Shown: piece after piece, positions 6,441-12,039 of the stretch | How positions within the stretch are numbered: the stretch's first letter is position 1 | How the letters are laid out: every line of letters starts with the position of its first letter | Assembly (NCBI GenBank): GCA_035533215.1 | Contig: DATLUG010000003.1 | Location: forward strand, 1 to 15,423 | Direction of reading: 5' to 3' | Length of the DNA stretch: 15,423 bases | Origin: DAHUZL01 sp035533215 | Lineage (GTDB): Bacteria > Chloroflexota > Dormibacteria > Aeolococcales > Bog-877 | Notes under the pieces: generated by a model | What the model was told of the DNA's origin: nothing | Database searches by the model: none | The model's input: only the letters and a program-made list of their open reading frames with translations | Translations under genes and position numbers: made by a program

Positions 6441-7059
6441 CGCCGTCAGTGTATCGGCCCTCCTCCTCCGCGGCGTCGGGGCAGGCCTCCAGCTCCGATG
6501 GGCACGCGAGGGCGGCGGAGCCGCACGGGACCGCCCGGCCGGCGAGCTGAGCCTCGGCGGCGGCGACCAGGGCGACGAGCGCGTCCCGCAGAGGCTCCAG
6601 CCCGTCGGCTGCGATCAAGGGCGAGCCGAACGACTCGCTGATGCCGGCGAGATGATCGGCGGCGGCCTCCTGGCTGCGAGCCCGTCCGGCCGGGGTCAGG
6701 ACGGCGAAGGCGCCGCGAGCGTCGTTGGGGCAGGCCTGGCGCTCGACCAGTCCCAGCCGCTCGAGTCGCTCGATCCGCCGCGTCAGCCCGCTCCGGCTGA
6801 GCAGGACCCGGTCGGCGAGGATCGCCATCCGCAGCCGTCCCTCGGGGACCGCCTCCAGCTGCACCAGGACCTCCAGCTCGCCGAGCGGCACGTGGCGCAG
6901 GCGGGCCAGCCGGTCCGCCAGCAGGCGGCGGACGAGGGCCTGCGCCCGCAGGAAGAGGCGCCACGTCTCGAGCGCCGGGTCGGCCGCGGGGGCAGCCCCG
7001 GTCGCGGTGGGGCCGGCTGGGGACCGATCGGGCCGGGGCAGCTCGGCGGCGGGGATCAT
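6433..7059 (-). CDS. MarR-family transcriptional regulator
   Basis: 208 aa from ATG 7059. The MarR winged helix is clear: RLRMAILADRVLLSRSGLTRR (residues about 75-95) is the HTH, followed by RIERLERLGLVER and the wing ACPNDARGAFAVLTPAGR (109-126), all highly typical. N- and C-terminal helices would form the dimer. A ~30-residue N-terminal Pro/Ala extension and an unusual C-terminal tail with C179, C186-P187 and C193-P194 are extra; C110-P111 sits in the wing. Upstream GTG (7098) and TTG (7104) starts are in frame but fall in the candidate operator; ATG 7059 has a weak AGAGG 10 nt upstream. It is divergent from a YceI-family gene and overlaps the PCP_red gene by 8 nt. Autoregulation and control of the YceI gene are likely, because the shared promoter region carries an inverted repeat. 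Confidence 0.88.
   Translation of the reverse strand: MIPAAELPRPDRSPAGPTATGAAPAADPALETWRLFLRAQALVRRLLADRLARLRHVPLGELEVLVQLEAVPEGRLRMAILADRVLLSRSGLTRRIERLERLGLVERQACPNDARGAFAVLTPAGRARSQEAAADHLAGISESFGSPLIAADGLEPLRDALVALVAAAEAQLAGRAVPCGSAALACPSELEACPDAAEEEGRYTDGDA
6448..6453 (-). promoter_or_regulatory. Possible internal leaderless -10 for the PCP_red gene
   Basis: TACACT on the minus strand, 7 nt before ATG 6440, within the 3' end of the MarR gene. It matches TAnnnT and no Shine-Dalgarno is seen. Translational coupling from MarR is an equally good explanation for how this gene is expressed. Confidence 0.35.
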
Positions 7060-7092
7060 GAGCTGAGGGCCTCTGAACCTTGACCAGGTTGG

Positions 7093-7104
7093 TTGCACAA
7101 GCAA
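7093..7104. promoter_or_regulatory. TTGC-N4-GCAA inverted repeat, probable MarR operator
   Basis: TTGCACAAGCAA covers the -35 hexamer of the YceI-family promoter and lies just downstream of the opposing MarR -10. A MarR dimer bound here could block both directions. Binding by this MarR is inferred from position only. Confidence 0.5.
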
Positions 7105-7121
7105 ACTAATGACGGTATGAT
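7093..7121 (+). promoter_or_regulatory. Sigma70-type promoter of the YceI-family gene
   Basis: -35 TTGCAC (7093-7098), a spacer of exactly 17 nt, and -10 TATGAT (7116-7121). Transcription should start near 7128, giving a ~33-nt leader that ends in GGAGGAGG before ATG 7161. This is the best-formed classical promoter in the window and lies in a locally A+T-richer patch. Confidence 0.72.
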
Positions 7122-7125
7122 TGTA
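7120..7125 (-). promoter_or_regulatory. -10 hexamer for the MarR gene
   Basis: TACAAT on the minus strand, sharing bases with the opposing TATGAT. No good -35 is present at 17 nt. Transcription would start near 7113, and the leader would contain the TTGC-N4-GCAA repeat. Confidence 0.45.
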
Positions 7126-7160
7126 TCAGCAACAGCCCGCGACCCGTGGAGGAGGATCCC

Positions 7161-7712
7161 ATGACCTGGCAGATCGACAAGGCCCACACCGATGTCAGCT
7201 TCTCGGTCCGGCACATGATGGTTTCGACGGTGCGGGGCCACTTCAAGGGTGTCGACGGCGAGCTCGACTTCGACCCCGCGGACCTCACCACCGCCCGGCT
7301 CCGGGTGACCATCCCGGTGGCCAGCATCGACACGCGCGAGGAGCGCCGCGACGGGCACCTGCGCTCGGCCGACTTCTTCGACGTCGAGCACTACCCGTCC
7401 ATCACCTACGTGAGCCGTGAGGTCAGGGCCGAGGGCGGCGACCGCTACCGGGTGGTCGGCGATCTCACGATCCGCGATCAGACCCGCCCGGTCGACCTCG
7501 AGGTCACCCTGGGCGGGGTCCAGGCCGCGCCGATGGGCGGCCGCTCCGCCGGCTTCGAGGCGCTGGCCAAGATCAGCCGCAAGGACTTCGGCCTCAACTG
7601 GAACGTGGCGCTGGAGTCGGGCGGTGTGCTGGTCGGTGACGAGGTGAAGATCACCATCGACGCGGAGGTGGCCGAGGTGGTGCCCGCCGCAGCCGGCGCG
7701 GCCGCCGGCTGA
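7161..7712 (+). CDS. YceI-family protein
   Basis: 183 aa. It starts MTWQIDKAHTDVSFSVRHMM and contains GHFKGVDGELDFDP, IDTREERRDGHLRSADFFD and ISRKDFGLNWN, all diagnostic of the YceI lipocalin-like beta-barrel. Family members bind long isoprenoid chains (shown for TT1927b and related proteins). Unlike E. coli YceI, this protein has no signal peptide, so it should be cytosolic. ATG 7161 has GGAGGAGG 5 nt upstream. It is divergent from a MarR regulator and probably repressed by it through the inverted repeat in its promoter. The MarR-YceI pairing hints at induction by a small molecule, but which one is not visible. It converges on the deformylase operon with a 49-nt gap in which I see no convincing terminator. 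Confidence 0.93.
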   Translation: MTWQIDKAHTDVSFSVRHMMVSTVRGHFKGVDGELDFDPADLTTARLRVTIPVASIDTREERRDGHLRSADFFDVEHYPSITYVSREVRAEGGDRYRVVGDLTIRDQTRPVDLEVTLGGVQAAPMGGRSAGFEALAKISRKDFGLNWNVALESGGVLVGDEVKITIDAEVAEVVPAAAGAAAG

Positions 7713-7761
7713 CGGACGGCGCTCGCCGGGGCCGGGGCCCGGGTGGGGTGGCGCCGGTGGT

Positions 7762-8379
7762 TCACCTCGATGCGCGCCGCCGGCCCGCCGCCCCAGGCCC
7801 GCGCGCCGCGGGCAGCCTCCCGGCCTCGGCCGGGATGGCGTGGTCGGGGCTGGGCCCGGCCGGCTCCGCCCCCTCCGCCAGCGACGCACCGTCGCCGTCC
7901 TCGGGGATGGCCCCGAAGACCGCGCCCGGAGCGAGACGCTCCGGGCAGAGGATGCCGAGGAGGTGGTCGGCCTCGTGCTGGACGATCCGAGCCAGCCAGC
8001 CGGAGAGCGAGCGCTGGATCCCGCGGCCCTGGGCATTGCGATAGTGCAGCGCCACCGTCTCCGCCCGCCGGACCAGGCCGGCGCGGTGGGGGAGGGAGAG
8101 GCACCCCTCGACGGCGTCCACCTCGCCCGAGGTGGCCACGATCTCCGGGTTGCACATCGCGAAGCGGTGTCCCTCGTGCACCACCACCGCGATCTGCCGG
8201 TTCAGCCCCACCTGGGTGGCGGCGAGGCCGACCCCGTGCCACTCGACGCAGCGTTCGTACATCTCCCGCACCAGGCGGCGGAGCTCGGCGTCGAAGACGC
8301 GGACCGGCTCGCAGCGGGTGTGGAGGACCGGGGCGGGGTCGTGGACCAGGCGCAGGCCGAGGGCGCGGGCCGAGCTCAT
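7762..8379 (-). CDS. def: Peptide deformylase
   Basis: 205 aa metalloenzyme that removes the formyl group from the initiator methionine of new proteins. All three active-site motifs are present: GVGLAATQ (motif 1), EGCLS with the metal-binding Cys (motif 2), and HEADH with two metal-binding His and the catalytic Glu (motif 3). The core ends near residue 150. A ~45-residue Pro/Ala/Arg-rich tail follows, unusual for the family but similar to tails on neighbouring proteins. ATG 8379 overlaps the upstream gene's stop as ATGA, so it is translationally coupled as the last gene of a three-gene operon. The usual partner, methionyl-tRNA formyltransferase (fmt), is not adjacent. Whether this is the only deformylase of the organism cannot be told. 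Confidence 0.95.
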   Translation of the reverse strand: MSSARALGLRLVHDPAPVLHTRCEPVRVFDAELRRLVREMYERCVEWHGVGLAATQVGLNRQIAVVVHEGHRFAMCNPEIVATSGEVDAVEGCLSLPHRAGLVRRAETVALHYRNAQGRGIQRSLSGWLARIVQHEADHLLGILCPERLAPGAVFGAIPEDGDGASLAEGAEPAGPSPDHAIPAEAGRLPAARGPGAAGRRRASR

Positions 8380-9098
8380 GCCGCCGCCGTCCCGGTGAAC
8401 GTCGCCCGGGCGAGGCGGGTGACCGCCGCGGCGGCGTCCCAGCCGGCGTCGCCGGTGCACTCCGCCAGCGACGTGCAGCGCCCGGGGTCGACGGGAAGGC
8501 CGATGAGCGCGTGGCACGCCCGCAGCCAGGCGAGGTCGTCGGCCCGGAGGGGGAGGACGGCCAGCACCCCGCGGCAGGCGATCCGGCCACGGCTCACCCG
8601 GAACCCGAGCCCGACCAGCTTGCGTCCGTCCACGCCGCCGTCGCTGAACCCCGGGCACCACGCCCCCTCCACCCGTCCCGGCCGAAGGGTGACGCCCAGC
8701 GGGCGGAGGAAGCCCTGCAGCCAGCCGTGGACGGCCCCCAGCATCCAGTCGATCGGCCACACCGCAGCCGGCGGGGCCACCCCCAGCGCGGAGAGCCCGA
8801 TCCAGCCCGGGCCACCGACGACGAACGTCCCGCCGACCGGGCTGGTGGCGACGCCGGGGCTGCCGGCGATCCCCCGCACCGCCTCCAGCAGGCCGGGGCG
8901 ACGAGCGAGGCCCACCCCGACGGTGACGCGCGGGACGGTGGTGCGGAGCTGGACGGCCACCTGGCCCGGGGGGCCCGCCAGCTCCCAGGGGATCACGGTC
9001 TCGATCTCGTCCGGACGCTCCGCGGTCACCCCGACCACGCGCACCGCCGCCGGCACGGTGCGGCCGGTCCGACTGGGCTCAGCGGGCTCAGCGTCCAT
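8376..9098 (-). CDS. Lipoate/biotin-protein ligase-fold protein (LplA-like)
   Basis: 240 aa with the core signatures of the BPL/LplA/LipB fold. The segment PVGGTFVVGGPGWIGLS (about 87-103) corresponds to the ligase RRxSGGGAVxHxxGxL loop in degenerate form. The segment GFSDGGVDGRKLVGLGFRV (about 150-168) matches the VDGRKVAG motif, whose Lys (K160) is catalytic in LplA, and RGRIACRGVLAV matches the following strand. It could attach lipoate or octanoate to lipoyl domains, or be an amidotransferase-like relative. The first loop lacks the standard Arg-Arg/Ser-Gly-Gly-Gly, so substrate choice is uncertain. GGAGG lies about 6 nt before ATG 9098. It overlaps the upstream SRPBCC gene by 11 nt and the deformylase by 4 nt. 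Confidence 0.65.
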   Translation of the reverse strand: MDAEPAEPSRTGRTVPAAVRVVGVTAERPDEIETVIPWELAGPPGQVAVQLRTTVPRVTVGVGLARRPGLLEAVRGIAGSPGVATSPVGGTFVVGGPGWIGLSALGVAPPAAVWPIDWMLGAVHGWLQGFLRPLGVTLRPGRVEGAWCPGFSDGGVDGRKLVGLGFRVSRGRIACRGVLAVLPLRADDLAWLRACHALIGLPVDPGRCTSLAECTGDAGWDAAAAVTRLARATFTGTAAA

Positions 9099-9618
9099 CG
9101 GCCCCCTCCCCGGTGGCGGCGCGGCGACGCGGCCCCCGGGCCCGCCGAGGTCGGGCGGGGGAACGGTCGTTCAGGCCGGTCGTGAGGACGCGGTGCAGTC
9201 TGCGCATCGAGTTGCGGGCCTGCATCTCCAGGATCCCGTGAATGCCGAGGCGGTCCGCCACCAGCCCCAGCGGCCCGCCGGGCAGCCGGTACTGGAGGAC
9301 CTCCTCCACCTGCGTCTGCCCCGGTCCGAGCGCCCGGCACTCGATCCGAAGGCGCGCCTGCGCGCCGAGCGCATGGCCGGTGCTGGTGACCCGGACGGGC
9401 GGCACCCACTCCTCGATCCGCCAGCGGCTCTCCAGGATCCGGCCCTTGGCGCCCAGTTGGAAGGTCACCTCGTCGCCGGGCCGCAGCGGGTGGGGGGCGG
9501 CGGCGTCGACGTCGCTGATGCCCCACACCCAGCGCGGGGCGTTGCGCGAATCGCCGACGAAGTCGAAGACCGCGGACTGCGACACGGGGATCACCGTCGC
9601 GGCTCGGACCTCAGGCAA
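9088..9618 (-). CDS. SRPBCC-family (START/Bet v1-like) protein
   Basis: 176 aa. The N terminus shows the pattern of the polyketide-cyclase/START-like fold: a first strand, then VSQSAVFDFVGDSRNAPRWVW, where SRPBCC proteins have an apA.vfdfv.D....p.W-type motif. Alternating strands follow (ESRWRIEEWVPPVRVT, RLRIECRALGPGQTQVEEVLQY) and a long C-terminal helix (LEMQARNSMRRLHRVLTTG) closes the cavity. The last ~25 residues are a basic tail. These proteins bind hydrophobic ligands; none can be named here. TTG 9618 is the apparent start, with GGGGTG about 9 nt before. GTG at 9594 is possible but would remove the first strand. It is first gene of the SRPBCC-ligase-deformylase operon, with TATCCT at 9657-9652 as a possible -10. 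Confidence 0.75.
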   Translation of the reverse strand: MPEVRAATVIPVSQSAVFDFVGDSRNAPRWVWGISDVDAAAPHPLRPGDEVTFQLGAKGRILESRWRIEEWVPPVRVTSTGHALGAQARLRIECRALGPGQTQVEEVLQYRLPGGPLGLVADRLGIHGILEMQARNSMRRLHRVLTTGLNDRSPARPRRARGPRRRAATGEGADGR

Positions 9619-9651
9619 CGCCGTGCCACACCCCGTTCATCTTCGACCCCG

Positions 9652-9657
9652 AGGATA
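9652..9657 (-). promoter_or_regulatory. -10 hexamer of the SRPBCC-ligase-deformylase operon
   Basis: TATCCT on the minus strand, 33 nt before TTG 9618. It is identical to the hexamer before the small gene at 5375. No -35 is recognisable. It nearly abuts the opposing TAGGGT of the next gene. Confidence 0.4.
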
Positions 9658-9662
9658 TCCCG

Positions 9663-9668
9663 TAGGGT
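9663..9668 (+). promoter_or_regulatory. Leaderless-type -10 for the split-barrel gene
   Basis: TAGGGT, 7 nt before ATG 9676, with no Shine-Dalgarno in between. It fits TAnnnT only loosely; the spacing is the main support. Confidence 0.4.
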
Positions 9669-9675
9669 TGTGCCC

Positions 9676-11316
9676 ATGCCGGGGTCTGGCGGGCGGGCGG
9701 GCGGGGCCGCCCCGGCTCCCGCGGCCGGGCGGCTGACCGCGGCGGTGGGCCGCGACCGGCTCCGGGCGCTCGACCGGTTCCTGCAGTGGGACCTCGTCAC
9801 GGTCACCCCCTGGGGGGCGCCGGTGGTGAGCCCGGTCGGGGCCCGGCTCGACCCCGCCACCGCCACCCTGTGGACCTCGACCGCGACCGGCGTCGGTCGC
9901 AAGCTGCGCAACCTCACCGCCCACCCGCGGGCCGCGGCGCTCTTCGCGCGGCCGGGCGAGCCGACGCTGCTCCTGCGCGGGGCGGCGCACCTCCACGCCG
10001 GTGACGGGACCCAGCTTCTCGCCCAGCTCTTCCGTCTGATGGGCGGAGCCGGCGGGGCCCGCGCCTTCTATGCGACCACCGCCGCCGATCCCGCCTGGCG
10101 CTGGCTCTACCGCGCCTACTGGCGGCGCTGCCTGATCGAGCTGCGGGTGTGCGAGGCCTGGACCCAGTCCGGGGGCACGGTCCTCGTCCATCCGGTCCGC
10201 CGCTGGCCCCGGCCCGGAGGGGCGGGATCGCGGCCGGCTCCCCCGCCGGCACCGCCGGGGCGAGCGCGCCCGATCGCCGTTCGGGGGGGCGGCGACCTGG
10301 AGCGGCGGGGCCGGGCCCTGCTGGCAGCCGGCTACCCCACCGTCGTGGCCCACTCGCGCGCCCCGGGGGAGGCGCCGGTGGCGTGGCCGGCGCGGGCGCA
10401 GGCGACGACGGGCGGCTTCACGGTGGGCCCGCTGCCGTCGGCGGTCGACCCCGGCCGGGCGGGGTCGATCCGCGCCGGCCTCGCCGTCCACATCGTCGAC
10501 GACGCCTTCGAGACCGCCGAAGCGGTGGGGTGGATCGGGACCCTGGGCCGGGACCCGTCGGCGCCGGCGGACCCCTCGCGGCGCCGGTTCCGTCCCCGCC
10601 GCACCTACGGGTTCGTCAAGCCGCCCGGGCGAGCGATCGACGCCGCCGCCGGGCTCCTCACCTGGATCGGTGCGGCCCTCGCCGGGCCGGCCGAGGTCCC
10701 CGGGCCGGGCCCGGTCTCGGCGCCGGACGTCGCCCTGGCGGCGCGGGCCGCGGGGGGTCGGGCCCCCACGCCGCCGGACTGGCCGGAGGCCGTCTGGCCG
10801 CGGATCGAGGGGCTCTTCCTCGACAGCGCCGGCGACGTCCTCGCCCTCGGGGCGTGCGCCGCGCTGGCCCCGGCGGAGGTGCGCGCCGGGGTCCTGGGCG
10901 CGCTCGACCGGGCCCAGCGCCGCCGTGACGCCGCCCATGGCCTCCTGCTCCGCGGGGAGCGCTCGGTCCCCGCCGGAGGGGGGCTGGGCCGGCTGGTGGC
11001 CGCCCGCCCACCCGCCGTGGTCATGGCGGCGCTGGGTCGCCGCACCACCGGGAGGGTGCGCCGCCGCGCCTTCGCCCGATGGGTCGCCGAGCTGGACACG
11101 CGCGCCGACGCCGCCGTCGCCGCGATCGGGGTCGAGCTCGGCTGCCGGCTGCCCGGCGGACATGCCCTCGGGCCCGCACGCGGACCGTGTGCACGGGCGG
11201 TGCCTGGGGCGGGTGCCGACGCAGCGGGACCCGACGCCTTCGAGGCGGTCACGGCCGGCGGGCGTGCAGCGGCGGCCACGGCGCTCGCGGTGCTCGACCG
11301 GGTGCGCCGGTGGTGA
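9676..11316 (+). CDS. Large protein with one clear and one probable PPOX-type split-barrel domain
   Basis: 546 aa. Residues about 30-165 match the pyridoxamine-phosphate-oxidase-like split barrel: VTPWGAPVVSPVGARLD, then LWTSTATGVGRKLRNLTAHPRAALF-like, then LLLRGAAHLH, the usual flavin/F420-binding layout. A Pro-rich linker at about 175-195 follows. A second segment (about 197-300) shows a similar rhythm (AAGYPTVVAHSRAP, GFTVGPLP, GLAVHIVDDAFETA, GWIGTLGR) and is probably a second, divergent barrel. The remaining ~240 residues are mostly helical, Ala/Arg-rich and unrecognised. Single PPOX proteins are usually 130-200 aa, so this size is unusual. The ATG has a leaderless-type TAGGGT 7 nt upstream. 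Its stop overlaps the next gene's GTG as GTGA. Likely a redox or ligand-binding protein; reaction unknown. Confidence 0.72.
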   Translation: MPGSGGRAGGAAPAPAAGRLTAAVGRDRLRALDRFLQWDLVTVTPWGAPVVSPVGARLDPATATLWTSTATGVGRKLRNLTAHPRAAALFARPGEPTLLLRGAAHLHAGDGTQLLAQLFRLMGGAGGARAFYATTAADPAWRWLYRAYWRRCLIELRVCEAWTQSGGTVLVHPVRRWPRPGGAGSRPAPPPAPPGRARPIAVRGGGDLERRGRALLAAGYPTVVAHSRAPGEAPVAWPARAQATTGGFTVGPLPSAVDPGRAGSIRAGLAVHIVDDAFETAEAVGWIGTLGRDPSAPADPSRRRFRPRRTYGFVKPPGRAIDAAAGLLTWIGAALAGPAEVPGPGPVSAPDVALAARAAGGRAPTPPDWPEAVWPRIEGLFLDSAGDVLALGACAALAPAEVRAGVLGALDRAQRRRDAAHGLLLRGERSVPAGGGLGRLVAARPPAVVMAALGRRTTGRVRRRAFARWVAELDTRADAAVAAIGVELGCRLPGGHALGPARGPCARAVPGAGADAAGPDAFEAVTAGGRAAAATALAVLDRVRRW

Positions 11317-11945
11317 CGCCGGCGGCCGGGGACGGCGCTGGCAGCGCCGCCTGGGTGCGGCTGCTGCTGGCCCAGGCCCTGGGCACCCTCGTCGCCGGAC
11401 GCCGGCCCGGCTGGTTCTGGCCGGCGCAGGCGGCGACCCTGGTCGGCGGCGGCCTGTGGGCCTGGAGGGGTGGGGCGGCGGCCGGTTCGCCCCCGGCGCG
11501 CCTGCCGCGGGCGGTCGCCGTCGGCGGCGGCTGGTACGCCATGGTCGTGGCAGCGGCCGCGGTCGCCCGCCACACCGGGGTCGGTCGGCGGGCCCTCCGC
11601 GACCTCGAGCGCCGGCGGGGCGCCGCGCCGGCGGGGTGGCGGCTGGTGATCGTGCCGGTGGCGGCGGCGGGAGAGGAGCTGGTGTGGCGCGGCGCGGTGC
11701 TGGCGGGGTGCCGGCGCCGGCTGGGACCGCGGCCCGGGTCGCTCGCCGCCGCCGGGGCCGCCGGGGCCGTCCAGCTCCTCTCCGGCAACCGGCTCTTCCC
11801 GCTGGCGGCGGCGGGGTGGGCCCCGGTCGCGACCTGGCTCTGTGACGCGAGCGGCTCGGTGTGGCCGGCGGCCGCCGCCCACGCGGTCTGGAGTGCGCTC
11901 ACCCTGGGCTGGCCGGGGCTGCCGTCTGCCGTCCGGCACCGGTGA
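11313..11945 (+). CDS. CPBP-family (Abi/CAAX protease-like) membrane protein
   Basis: 210 aa with several hydrophobic segments (about 13-28, 36-51, 67-87, 110-125, 143-157, 161-178 and 183-199). The family's motif 1 is present as EELVWRG (E121, E122, R126), and motif 4 is suggested by H190 (AAAHAVWSA). CPBP proteins are Rce1-like glutamate intramembrane proteases used in prenyl-protein cleavage, bacteriocin immunity and other processing. Motif 2 (FxxxH) should lie near residues 152-156, but the sequence there is VQLLSGN, so its His is missing and activity is uncertain. The GTG start overlaps the upstream stop (GTGA), so it is coupled to the split-barrel gene and may serve the same process. 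A strong hairpin follows 11 nt after the stop. Confidence 0.75.
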   Translation: MTPAAGDGAGSAAWVRLLLAQALGTLVAGRRPGWFWPAQAATLVGGGLWAWRGGAAAGSPPARLPRAVAVGGGWYAMVVAAAAVARHTGVGRRALRDLERRRGAAPAGWRLVIVPVAAAGEELVWRGAVLAGCRRRLGPRPGSLAAAGAAGAVQLLSGNRLFPLAAAGWAPVATWLCDASGSVWPAAAAHAVWSALTLGWPGLPSAVRHR

Positions 11946-11956
11946 CGGCGGCGGCG

Positions 11957-11995
11957 CGGCCCGGTCACGGACCACAAGGAACCGTGACCGGGCCG
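11957..11995 (+). terminator. 14-bp perfect hairpin after the CPBP gene
   Basis: CGGCCCGGTCACGG (11957-11970) pairs perfectly with CCGTGACCGGGCCG (11982-11995) around an 11-nt loop. It starts 12 nt after the CPBP stop codon. No T tract follows, so it may be an I-shaped terminator as proposed for G+C-rich actinobacteria, or an mRNA-protecting or regulatory element ahead of the next gene. Confidence 0.6.
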
Positions 11996-12039
11996 TGGCC
12001 CGGATCGGAGCCGGTGGCGGCGACGATGCCCTTCGTAAG

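Noticed and set aside
7713..7761. Terminator between the YceI-family gene and the deformylase gene
   Set aside because: GGCGC/GCGCC and GGGGCC/GGCCCC-like pieces are present, but no stem of convincing length and spacing.
7840..9675. Forward-strand open frame running upstream of the split-barrel gene and opposite the deformylase operon
   Set aside because: The reverse strand encodes deformylase, ligase-fold and SRPBCC motifs here. The forward frame is simply unbroken, and the leaderless hexamer plus ATG at 9676 mark the true start.
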